Shown here: positions 26,651 to 33,805 of the stretch, in pieces | How the letters are laid out: each line of letters starts with the position of its first letter | How positions within the stretch are numbered: the first letter of the stretch is position 1 | Assembly (NCBI GenBank): GCA_037442205.1 | Contig: JBBIQS010000023.1 | Span: 27,693-91,692, forward strand | Length of the DNA: 64,000 nucleotides | Direction of reading: 5' to 3' | Source of the DNA: JBBIQS01 sp037442205 | GTDB taxonomy: Bacteria; Myxococcota; Myxococcia; Myxococcales; UBA5297 | Notes under the pieces: generated by a model | Databases searched by the model: none | Told to the model about the DNA's origin: nothing | The model's input: only the letters and a program-made list of their open reading frames with translations | Translations under genes and position numbers: made by a program

Positions 26651-29130
26651 ACAGCGTCAAGGTCGTGTACGACGACAAGGTGGTCCGGCAGTTCCTGCTG
26701 GCCTCGGTCGTCTTTGCCCTGGTGGGCATGCTGGCCGGCGTGTGGATCGCCTTCGAGATGGCCGATCACACCGCCAACCTCGGCTTGCCCTACACCACCT
26801 TCGGCCGGCTGCGGCCGCTGCACACCAACGCGGTGATCTTCGCGTTCGTCGGCAACATGCTGTTCGCCGGCATCTACTACTCGATGCAGCGGCTGCTCAA
26901 GACGCGGATGGCCTCCGACGTCCTGTCGCAGATCCACTTCTGGGGCTGGCAGCTGATCATCGTCGCCGCGGCGGTGACCCTGCCCCTGGGCATCACCCAG
27001 GGCAAGGAGTACGCCGAGCTCGAGTGGCCGATCGACCTGGCGGTGGTGGTGATCTGGGTGGTCTTCGCCCTCAACTTCTTCTGGACGCTGGCCATCCGCC
27101 GCGAGAAGAACCTGTACGTCGCGATCTGGTTCTACATCTCGACGGTGGTCACCGTCGCGGTGCTGTACATCGTCAACAACCTGGCGCTGCCCACCGGCCT
27201 GCTGCACAGCTACCCGGTGTTCGCCGGCGTGCAGGGGGCGCTGGTGCAGTGGTGGTACGGCCACAACGCGGTGGCCTTCTTCCTGACCACTCCGATCCTG
27301 GGCATCATGTACTACTTCGTGCCCAAGGCCGCCGAGCGGCCGGTCTACTCCTACCGGCTGTCGCTGGTGCACTTCTGGGCGCTGGTCTTCGTCTACATCT
27401 GGGCCGGCCCGCACCACCTGCTGTACACCGCGCTGCCGGACTGGGCCCAGTCGCTGGGCATGCTGTTCTCGGTCATGCTCTGGGCGCCGTCGTGGGGCGG
27501 CATGCTCAACGGCCTGCTGACCCTCAAGGGCTGCTGGAACAAGATCCGCGAGGACCCGGTCCTCAAGTTCTTCGCCGCCGGCGTCACCTTCTACGGCATG
27601 GCCACCTTCGAGGGCCCGCTGCTCTCGATCAAGAGCGTCAATGGCCTGGCCCACTACACCGACTGGATCATCGGCCACGTGCACGAGGGCGCGCTGGGCT
27701 GGAACGGCTTCATGGCCGCCGGCATGTTCTACTGGCTGGCGCCGCGGCTGTGGAACACCAAGCTGCACTCCAAGGCGCTGGCCGACACCCACTTCTGGCT
27801 GGGGACCTTCGGCATCGTGCTCTACCTGGGCGCGATGTGGGCTGGCGGCATCACCCAGGGCCTGATGCTGCGCGCCACCACTGCCGAGGGGACGCTGCAG
27901 TACCCGAACTTCCTCGAGACCCTGGTCGCCATCAAGCCCTTCTATCTGATGCGCCTGCTGGGCGGCCTGTTCTACCTGGGCGGCTTCGTGCTGATGACCT
28001 ACAACCTGGTCGTCACCATCCTGAGCGGCAAGGCGGTCAACGGCGAGGTGCTGGTGGTCGAGGAGCCGGCGGTGAAGGAGCCGCGGGCCCGCGAGCTGGC
28101 GCTGTCCAAGCCGGTGCTGGTGCTGGGCTCGATGGCCGCCTTCACCATCTTCATGGGCGTGGCGCCGATGATCGTCGCCGCGGTGCTGTTCGTGGTGGTG
28201 GGCGGGCTGATCGCCTACTCGTTCGTGGCCGCTTCCTCGGGCTACGGCTGGCACCACTTCCTCGAGCGGCGGGCGCTGCTGTTCACCGTCTTCACCCTGG
28301 TGGCCATCCTCATCGGCGGCCTGGTGGAGTTCATCCCGGCGCTGGCCATCAAGCAGGCCATTCCGTTCAAGGGCGCGCAGCAGCGGCCCTACACCCCGCT
28401 GCAGTTGGCCGGGCGCGAGGTCTACGTGCGCGAGGGCTGCTACGTCTGCCACTCGCAGATGGTCCGCTCGCTGGCCACCGACACCCTGCGCTACGGGGCG
28501 GTGTCGCGGCCGGAGGAGTTCATCTACGACCGGCCGTACCAGTGGGGCTCCAAGCGCACCGGGCCTGACCTGCACCGCGAGGGCGGCAAGTACCCGAACC
28601 TGTGGCACTACCGGCACATGCTCGACCCGCGCGAGACCTCGCCCGGCTCGACCATGCCCAGCTACGCCTTCCTCAAGGACAGCAACGCCGACCACGCCGG
28701 GACTCCCAAGCTGGTCTCGGCGCTGAAGGCCCTGGGCGTGCCTTACGAGGACTCGGACATCTCCACCGCCCCCACCGCGGCGCGCAAGGAGGCCGATGAG
28801 ATCGTGGCCGACCTGGCCAACCAGCAGGTGAAGGTGAACCCGGAGAGCGACCTGGTCGCCCTCATCGCCTACCTGCAGGTGCTGGGCAAGAACGTCGTCC
28901 AGACTCCGGCGGCGAACGCTCCGGCGGCTGCTGCCGCTCCCGCGGCTCCGGCCCCGGCGGCGGCCGCACCGGCTGCCGAACCCGCGGCGGCGGCTCCGGC
29001 CGCTCCGGCGGAGACGGCACCGGCAGCTCCGGCTGCGGCGGCTCCGGCTGCTGCTGCTGACGCCGCAGTCGCAGCTCCGGCCACTCCGGCGGCGCCCGCT
29101 GGGGCTCCGGCGGCGAAGCCGAATCCCTGA
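26647..29130 (+). CDS. ccoNO: cbb3-type cytochrome c oxidase, fused subunits I and II (CcoNO)
   Basis: This 827-residue protein joins the catalytic subunit CcoN to the haem c subunit CcoO. Residues 1-470 are the 12-helix CcoN part with haem and copper ligands in the expected order: His59 (HTNAV), His206 (WWYGHNAV), His256-His257 (GPHHLL) and His344/His346 (GHVHEG). A linker with further hydrophobic helices (about 480-560) leads to the CcoO part with one haem c site, Cys598-x-x-Cys601-His602, and the trailing Met in (SPGS)TMPSY. The last 75 residues (about 752-827) are a low-complexity Ala/Pro tail of unknown role. The oxidase reduces O2 at low concentrations. Separate ccoN and ccoO are more common, and fusions are known in some lineages. 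Confidence 0.95.
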   Translation: MNSVKVVYDDKVVRQFLLASVVFALVGMLAGVWIAFEMADHTANLGLPYTTFGRLRPLHTNAVIFAFVGNMLFAGIYYSMQRLLKTRMASDVLSQIHFWGWQLIIVAAAVTLPLGITQGKEYAELEWPIDLAVVVIWVVFALNFFWTLAIRREKNLYVAIWFYISTVVTVAVLYIVNNLALPTGLLHSYPVFAGVQGALVQWWYGHNAVAFFLTTPILGIMYYFVPKAAERPVYSYRLSLVHFWALVFVYIWAGPHHLLYTALPDWAQSLGMLFSVMLWAPSWGGMLNGLLTLKGCWNKIREDPVLKFFAAGVTFYGMATFEGPLLSIKSVNGLAHYTDWIIGHVHEGALGWNGFMAAGMFYWLAPRLWNTKLHSKALADTHFWLGTFGIVLYLGAMWAGGITQGLMLRATTAEGTLQYPNFLETLVAIKPFYLMRLLGGLFYLGGFVLMTYNLVVTILSGKAVNGEVLVVEEPAVKEPRARELALSKPVLVLGSMAAFTIFMGVAPMIVAAVLFVVVGGLIAYSFVAASSGYGWHHFLERRALLFTVFTLVAILIGGLVEFIPALAIKQAIPFKGAQQRPYTPLQLAGREVYVREGCYVCHSQMVRSLATDTLRYGAVSRPEEFIYDRPYQWGSKRTGPDLHREGGKYPNLWHYRHMLDPRETSPGSTMPSYAFLKDSNADHAGTPKLVSALKALGVPYEDSDISTAPTAARKEADEIVADLANQQVKVNPESDLVALIAYLQVLGKNVVQTPAANAPAAAAAPAAPAPAAAAPAAEPAAAAPAAPAETAPAAPAAAAPAAAADAAVAAPATPAAPAGAPAAKPNP

Positions 29131-29141
29131 GAGGAGCGAGC

Positions 29142-29333
29142 GTGTTTCAGCAAGTCTTCCAGGCTCAGAATCCAGCGCTGATGATCTTCCCGCTGGTCGG
29201 GCTGTTTTTGTTCATCGGCCTGTTCTTCTTCCAGGTCATCCGGATCTGGCGGGCGCCCAAGAGCGCCATCCATGAGCAGGCGAACCTGCCGCTGGCCGAC
29301 GACAACCCAACTTCTTCGCGAGGCAACCGATGA
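29142..29333 (+). CDS. ccoQ: CcoQ-like small subunit of cbb3 oxidase
   Basis: The 63-residue product has one transmembrane helix (IFPLVGLFLFIGLFFFQVI) and the short charged tail typical of CcoQ, which stabilises the oxidase. It starts with GTG after GAGGAGCGAGC, a good ribosome-binding site, and lies 11 bp after ccoNO. Its stop overlaps the ccoP start (ATGA at 29330-29333). CcoQ diverges strongly in sequence, so the call relies on size, topology and position. Confidence 0.85.
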   Translation: MFQQVFQAQNPALMIFPLVGLFLFIGLFFFQVIRIWRAPKSAIHEQANLPLADDNPTSSRGNR

Positions 29334-29920
29334 GTGAGACGAGCAATGCCGCCGAGGTTCCGGTCGCAGAGGGCAAGAACGAGCCCTCGATCCAGCCGAC
29401 GCACGACGGAATCGAGGAGCACGACAACTTCCTGCCGCGCTGGTGGCTGGCCACGCTGTTCGGGGCGGTCCTGTTCTCGTTCGCGTACTGGTTCTACTAC
29501 CACACCGCCTACGTCGGCCTGAGCCAGGGCCAGGAGCTGGAGGCCGACGAGAAGGCGCTCTCCGACCTGCGGCTGAAGGCCTTCGCCTCCAAGGTCACCG
29601 ACGAGCAGCTGCTGGCGCTGACCAAGGACGCGGCGCTGGTCGCCCGCGGCAAGCAGACCTTCCAGACCATCTGCACCGCCTGCCACGCCTCCAAGGGCGA
29701 GGGCAACATCGGCCCCAACCTGACCGACGCCTACTGGATCCACGGCGGCAAGCCGGTCGACATCTACAAGACGGTGACCATGGGCGTGCCGGAGAAGGGC
29801 ATGCTGGCCTGGGGCCCGACGCTCGGCCCGGTCAAGGTTCAGGAGGTGGTGGCCTTCGTGCTGACCATCAAGAACACCAACGTCCCGGGCAAGGCGCCGC
29901 AGGGGAACAAGGAGCCCTGA
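29330..29920 (+). CDS. ccoP: CcoP subunit of cbb3 oxidase, short mono-haem form
   Basis: The 196-residue protein has an N-terminal soluble part with FLPRWWLATLFGAVLF (the conserved DNxLPRWW start) and a transmembrane helix near 39-59, then one periplasmic haem c domain with CTACH (Cys115, Cys118, His119) and a Met-containing axial ligand region (KGMLAWG). Typical CcoP proteins are about 300 residues and have two CxxCH sites; here the second is absent and the protein ends where the first domain does. No frameshift or truncation is visible: the next gene has its own start after a clear ribosome-binding site. Electron entry must use a single CcoP haem together with the CcoO haem. Confidence 0.92.
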   Translation: MSETSNAAEVPVAEGKNEPSIQPTHDGIEEHDNFLPRWWLATLFGAVLFSFAYWFYYHTAYVGLSQGQELEADEKALSDLRLKAFASKVTDEQLLALTKDAALVARGKQTFQTICTACHASKGEGNIGPNLTDAYWIHGGKPVDIYKTVTMGVPEKGMLAWGPTLGPVKVQEVVAFVLTIKNTNVPGKAPQGNKEP

Positions 29921-29956
29921 ACCGCCCTGGGGGAACGCGGTCTCTGAGGAATCGCC

Positions 29957-31327
29957 ATGGCACGCCTCGCGCCCACCATCGACACCCTCTCCTCGATTGG
30001 AGAGGGCGGCGCCCGCAACTTCCTCCACCCGGCCGACGTCGGCGGGCGCTTCACCCGCCTGCGCCGCGTGATCTTCGCGGTGCTGATCGCGGTCCTGGTG
30101 GTGATGCCGTTCATCACCATCAACGGGCATCCGGGGATCCTCCTGGACATCGGGCACCGCAGCTTCCACATCGTGGGCGCCACCTTCGGGCCGACCCAGG
30201 GCTACCTGCTGTTCTTCCTGATCACCGGCACCGGGTTCGCGCTGGTGGTGGCCAGCGCGCTATGGGGACGGGTGTGGTGCGGCTACGCCTGCCCGCAGAC
30301 GGTGTTCCTCGAGGGTGTCTACCGGCGGATCGAACGGCTGTTCGAGGGCGATCGGTCGGGGCAGCTCAAGCTCAACCAGTCGCCCTGGGACGGCAACAAG
30401 ATCGCCCGTCGCGGCGGCAAGTGGCTGGTGTTCCTGGCGCTGTCGGCCTTCCTGGCGCACCTGCTGCTCTGCTACTTCGTGCCGCCGGCCAGCCTGTGGC
30501 AGATGATGGGCAAGGGGCCCAAGGCCGACCCGGAGGTCTTCGCCTGGGCGGCCGCGCTCACCGGGGCCATCTTCTTCAACTTCGCCTGGTTCCGGGAGCA
30601 GTTCTGCATCATTCTCTGCCCCTACGGCCGGCTGCAGTCGGTGCTCTCCGACGATGACACGGTGGTGGTGGGCTACGACGCGGTGCGCGGCGAGCCGCGG
30701 GGCAAGGCCGGCACCTCCACCGGCGACTGCGTCGACTGCCTGCGCTGCATCAACGTCTGCCCGACCGGGATCGACATTCGCCAGGGCATGCAACTGGAAT
30801 GCGTGGGCTGCGCCAACTGCATCGACGCCTGCGACGAGGTGATGCTCAAGCTCAAGCGGCCGACCGGCCTGGTCCGCTACGACAGCGAGCACGGCCTGCG
30901 CCACCAGCCCAAGCGCTTCCTGCGGCCGCGGGTCTACATCTACGCGGTGCTGGGCGTGCTGGGCCTGGTCGCCCTGACCGCCACCAGCCGCAGCCGGCCC
31001 GACCTCCCGATCAACCTGCTGCGCCAACCTGGGATGCCCTACGTCCTGGACGAAGGGCAGATCCGCAACGGGTTCATGCTGCGCACCAACAACAAGTTCG
31101 ACTCCGAGCAGACCTACGAGGTCGAGATCAAGGCCCACAACCCCAAGGCCACGGTGACCCTGCCCGAGAACAAGTGGCGGATCCCAGTGGGCGAGCAGTC
31201 GGTGCTGCCGTTCTTCGTGGTGCTGCCGCGCGAAGGCTTCACCGGGCGCTTCGACGTCGAGGTGGAGATCGAGTCGAAGGGTGGCGCCGAGGTGAAGCTG
31301 CACGTGCCATTCCTCGGGCCGGACTAG
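29957..31327 (+). CDS. ccoG: Ferredoxin-type accessory protein CcoG (RdxA/FixG)
   Basis: The 456-residue membrane protein reduces or transfers copper during cbb3 assembly. It has transmembrane helices near residues 35-55, 80-100, 155-175 and 200-220, an early Cys pair (WCGYACPQT), and two 4Fe-4S ferredoxin motifs (CVDCLRCINVCPTG about residue 258 and CVGCANCIDACDE about 277). After a further helix (about 325-345) the C-terminal periplasmic Ig-like domain follows (YEVEIKAHNPKATVTL), as in the family. It ends the oxidase operon; a hairpin starts at once after the stop. A separate ccoH gene, usually next, is missing. GAGGAATCGCC precedes the ATG. Confidence 0.93.
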   Translation: MARLAPTIDTLSSIGEGGARNFLHPADVGGRFTRLRRVIFAVLIAVLVVMPFITINGHPGILLDIGHRSFHIVGATFGPTQGYLLFFLITGTGFALVVASALWGRVWCGYACPQTVFLEGVYRRIERLFEGDRSGQLKLNQSPWDGNKIARRGGKWLVFLALSAFLAHLLLCYFVPPASLWQMMGKGPKADPEVFAWAAALTGAIFFNFAWFREQFCIILCPYGRLQSVLSDDDTVVVGYDAVRGEPRGKAGTSTGDCVDCLRCINVCPTGIDIRQGMQLECVGCANCIDACDEVMLKLKRPTGLVRYDSEHGLRHQPKRFLRPRVYIYAVLGVLGLVALTATSRSRPDLPINLLRQPGMPYVLDEGQIRNGFMLRTNNKFDSEQTYEVEIKAHNPKATVTLPENKWRIPVGEQSVLPFFVVLPREGFTGRFDVEVEIESKGGAEVKLHVPFLGPD

Positions 31328-31349
31328 CGGCCCGGTCTTCTTCGGGCCG
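31328..31349 (+). terminator. Hairpin after ccoG
   Basis: CGGCCCG (31328-31334), loop GTCTTCTT, CGGGCCG (31343-31349) is a perfect 7-bp stem that starts directly after the ccoG stop codon. There is no T-run, so termination or end protection is possible. Confidence 0.5.
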
Positions 31350-31507
31350 GATCCGAGCGTGCTCTCTGGCACGGCATCGTCGGGGGGCGGGCTTCGTCGA
31401 GAGCCGCACAGTGCGCTCTTCCCGGCACTGTGCCGCAGATCGCTCCCTGCCCGCAGCCGGATAGCCTGTGGCCCACTCGCGCGCCATCGGGCGCCAGGAG
31501 GGCGGTC

Positions 31508-32032
31508 ATGATCGGAATTCCGCTGGGATTGCTGGCGTCCAACGCGGTGGAGTGGGCGTTCCACCGCTACGTGCTGCACGGACTGGGGCGCCGCAAGGGC
31601 TCGTTCTTCGCCTACCACCTCGTCGAGCACCACAAGGCCGCGCGCGAGCACGGAATGCGCGACGGCGCCTACCGCAAGCCGTTCTGGGCCTCGCAGGCAC
31701 GCACCAAGGAGGTGCTGATGCTGGCCGCCGGCGCGCTGGCGGTGCTGCCGCTGTTCCCGGTGGCGCCGTTCTTCGTCGGCGCCGCGGTCTACAGCACCGC
31801 CAACTACTACCGGATGCACCGCCGCGCCCACCTCGACCCGGCCTGGGCCAGGAAGAACCTGCCTTGGCACTACGCACATCACCTGGGGAACCAGAACCGC
31901 AACTGGTGCGTCACCCACCCCTGGTTCGACCGGATCGTCGGCACCGACGCCCCGCTGCGCGGCATCTACCCGCGCCCCCCGCGGACGCTTCGGCTGGTCC
32001 CCCAGGCCGCAACCTCGACCGCGCTCCACTGA
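31508..32032 (+). CDS. Fatty acid hydroxylase/sterol desaturase-like protein
   Basis: The 174-residue protein carries the histidine clusters of the membrane di-iron hydroxylase superfamily: HRYVLHG, HLVEHHKAARE, HRRAHLDP and WHYAHHLG, with two or three hydrophobic segments between them (LLASNAVEWAFH, VLMLAAGALAVLPLF). Superfamily members hydroxylate or desaturate fatty acids, sterols or carotenoids using iron bound by these His residues. The protein is shorter than most (200-300 residues), and the substrate is unknown. The start at 31508 has GGAGG 6 nt upstream; the longer frame to 31430 is not needed. It overlaps the PilZ gene start by one base. Confidence 0.8.
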   Translation: MIGIPLGLLASNAVEWAFHRYVLHGLGRRKGSFFAYHLVEHHKAAREHGMRDGAYRKPFWASQARTKEVLMLAAGALAVLPLFPVAPFFVGAAVYSTANYYRMHRRAHLDPAWARKNLPWHYAHHLGNQNRNWCVTHPWFDRIVGTDAPLRGIYPRPPRTLRLVPQAATSTALH

Positions 32033-32781
32033 TGTCGCGAGATGTCCTTCGGGCCCCTCGCCCTCCCGACCGCGGTTCAGGTAGGCTCGAAGTGGCAGTG
32101 CCGACCTCGACCGCGGAGCGCCATTTGCCCGACCTGAACGTGCTGCACGACGCGCTGGCGAAGGGACTCGTCAAAGGGGCTTTGATCCACGAGAAGACCG
32201 GGACCACCTTTCCGGTCGAGGTGCTGGGCGCCCAGGCGAAGGAGTTGCTCGCGGTCGCCAAGGCGCCGTCGCACGGGGTCGAGTTGCTCAATCCGCCGGC
32301 CAAGGTCCGCATCGAGCTGCCGCGGGATAGCTCAGTGATCTACGTCCCGGGGCGGATCTCGGTGGCCCGCCACGGGAACAGCCATGCCGAGCTGGAGATC
32401 CTCTGCGCCGACGGCGCCGAGGACCGGGCGCGGAGGATGGACGCCCGCATCGACGTCGAGTGCCGGATCTGGCTGGGGACCGGTCCCGAGGACAAGGACT
32501 TCGAAGAGACCCGCACCCTCAACCTCTCCGCCGGCGGGGCGCTGATCGTCAGCGAGAGCCGGGCCAGGGTGGGGCAGATCGTGGAGGTCGAGCTCGAGCT
32601 GGAGGGCGAGATCGTCCACTGCAAGGCCGAGGTGATGCGGCGCGGGGTGAAGGTCAACGGGGCGGCGCACCGCGACGGCGCGGCGCTCAAGTTCCTCGGG
32701 CTGAGCGAGAGGCTGCGCGACAAGGTCGCCCTGCACGTGCTCGAGACCCACGCCCGCGAGAAGCTGGCCCGCGGGCGCTGA
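32032..32781 (+). CDS. PilZ domain protein
   Basis: The protein (249 residues from this start) contains a PilZ c-di-GMP-binding domain at about residues 125-240: the RR-x-x-R-type basic start (RARRMDARIDVE), the strand with NLSAGGAL (match to the D/N-x-S-x-x-G motif) and following beta strands (EVELELEGEIVHCKAEVMRR). The first 120 residues form an extra domain of beta character, LPRDSSVIYVPGRISVARHG, also seen in PilZN/YcgR-like proteins. The ATG at 32032 overlaps the previous stop; GTG codons at 32092 or 32098, preceded by TAGGCT, are alternatives. Its 3' end overlaps the convergent GIY-YIG gene by 95 bp. Confidence 0.8.
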   Translation: MSRDVLRAPRPPDRGSGRLEVAVPTSTAERHLPDLNVLHDALAKGLVKGALIHEKTGTTFPVEVLGAQAKELLAVAKAPSHGVELLNPPAKVRIELPRDSSVIYVPGRISVARHGNSHAELEILCADGAEDRARRMDARIDVECRIWLGTGPEDKDFEETRTLNLSAGGALIVSESRARVGQIVEVELELEGEIVHCKAEVMRRGVKVNGAAHRDGAALKFLGLSERLRDKVALHVLETHAREKLARGR

Positions 32782-33025
32782 CCAGCGCCAGCTTCTCGCT
32801 CCGCGACAGCTTCTTGATCGCCGCCTCGCGCGAGAGCGCGGCGCCCTTTCCGCGCGCCTTCTCCCGATAGATCAGCCGCACCGGCAGGTGGGAGCGGGTG
32901 TAGGCGGCCCCCTTGCCCTGCTGGTGCCGCTCCAGCCGCTGCTCCAGGTCGTTGGTGATCCCGGTGTAGAGCGAGCGATCGCCGCACTCCAGCACGTAGA
33001 CCCACCACTGTTTGGCCGCTGCCAT
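32687..33025 (-). CDS. GIY-YIG endonuclease-like protein (UPF0213 type)
   Basis: The 112-residue product matches the small GIY-YIG proteins of the YhbQ/UPF0213 group. The domain covers residues 7-80: VYVLECGDRSLYTGITNDLEQ carries the GIY-YIG pair (VYV and YTG), the catalytic Arg is in DLEQRLERH, and a Glu is expected in the helix SREAAIKKLSR. The family usually ends here; the remaining 30 residues are Arg/Ala/Gly-rich and overlap the 3' end of the PilZ gene in antisense. The start ATG has no ribosome-binding site, but TATCTT ends 7 nt upstream. Confidence 0.85.
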   Translation of the reverse strand: MAAAKQWWVYVLECGDRSLYTGITNDLEQRLERHQQGKGAAYTRSHLPVRLIYREKARGKGAALSREAAIKKLSRSEKLALVSARGPASRGRGSRARAGRPCRAASRSARGT

Positions 33026-33032
33026 CGTCGGG

Positions 33033-33038
33033 AAGATA
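33033..33038 (-). promoter_or_regulatory. -10-like hexamer for the GIY-YIG gene (leaderless type)
   Basis: On the minus strand TATCTT-CCCGACG-ATG places a TAnnnT hexamer 7 nt before the start codon, and no Shine-Dalgarno is present. No good -35 is seen. It is back to back with a second such hexamer serving the divergent pseudouridine synthase gene. Confidence 0.45.
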
Positions 33039-33067
33039 GCAGAGCCCCGCGCGCGGGCCGGGTCGGA

Positions 33068-33073
33068 TATGGT
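33068..33073 (+). promoter_or_regulatory. -10-like hexamer for the pseudouridine synthase gene (leaderless type)
   Basis: TATGGT-GCGCGC-ATG places the hexamer 6 nt before the start codon at 33080, with no Shine-Dalgarno. No good -35 is visible. Confidence 0.4.
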
Positions 33074-33079
33074 GCGCGC

Positions 33080-33751
33080 ATGCGCGGGCTTTCGTTCCCC
33101 ATCCTCTACCGCGACGATGACCTGGTGATCGTCAACAAGCCGTCGGGCCTGGTGGTCCATCGCGGGTTTGCCACCGACCGGGTCACCGCGATGGCCGTGG
33201 TCCGCGACCAGATCGGCCGCCACGTCTTTCCGGTCCATCGCCTGGACCGCGGGACCAGCGGCGCGCTCGCCTTCGCCCTTTCCTCGGAGGGAGCGGCGGC
33301 CGTTGGCGCCTGCTTCGAGGCAGGCCAGGCGACCAAGCGCTATCTGGCGCTGGTGCGGGGGATCACCCCGGAGGAAGGGCTGATCGACCATCCGGTGCCC
33401 AGTTCCCCCGACGGCCCGCGGGTGCCGGCGCGGACCCGTTACCGAAGGCTCTTCGCCTTCGAGCGCTTCTCGCTGGTGGAGGCCCTCCCCGAGACCGGCC
33501 GGCTGCACCAGATTCGCCGCCACTTCAAGCACCTGAGCCACCCGCTGGTCGGCGACGTCAACTACGGCAAGGGCGACATCAACCGGCTGTTCCGGGAGCG
33601 CTTCGGCCTGCATCGGCTGGCGCTCCACGCCCTCGAGCTCAGGCTGGCGCATCCCCGCTCTGGCGAGCCGGTGACCGTTCGCGCGCCGCTGCCGGAAGAC
33701 CTGGCCGGCCCCTGGGGCAAGATGGGCATTCCGCCCGAGCTGCTGAGCTGA
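33080..33751 (+). CDS. truC: RluA-family pseudouridine synthase, TruC-like
   Basis: The 223-residue enzyme converts uridine to pseudouridine in RNA. It lacks an S4 domain, as does TruC (tRNA position 65), and has the family blocks: YRDDDLVIVNKPSGLVVHRG at the start, the catalytic Asp in HRLDRGTSG, RYLALVRG, and ETGRLHQIRRHFKHLSHPL with the motif III Arg. The gap between substrate and catalytic blocks matches the short TruC form better than RluD. The tRNA target is inferred from length and family only. The start at 33080 gives the usual N-terminus; the longer frame overlaps the divergent GIY-YIG gene. Confidence 0.85.
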   Translation: MRGLSFPILYRDDDLVIVNKPSGLVVHRGFATDRVTAMAVVRDQIGRHVFPVHRLDRGTSGALAFALSSEGAAAVGACFEAGQATKRYLALVRGITPEEGLIDHPVPSSPDGPRVPARTRYRRLFAFERFSLVEALPETGRLHQIRRHFKHLSHPLVGDVNYGKGDINRLFRERFGLHRLALHALELRLAHPRSGEPVTVRAPLPEDLAGPWGKMGIPPELLS

Positions 33752-33790
33752 GCCCAGGGCCTTTATCCTGCCCCATCGCGCACGCGCTGT

Positions 33791-33796
33791 TATCCT
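33791..33796 (+). promoter_or_regulatory. -10-like hexamer for the MFS gene, part of a direct repeat
   Basis: TATCCT-GCGCCGCCC-ATG places a TAnnnT hexamer 9 nt before the start codon at 33806, with no Shine-Dalgarno. The surrounding TTATCCTGC is repeated 27 bp upstream (33763-33771), so the pair may also be a regulator site. Confidence 0.45.
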
Positions 33797-33805
33797 GCGC
33801 CGCCC

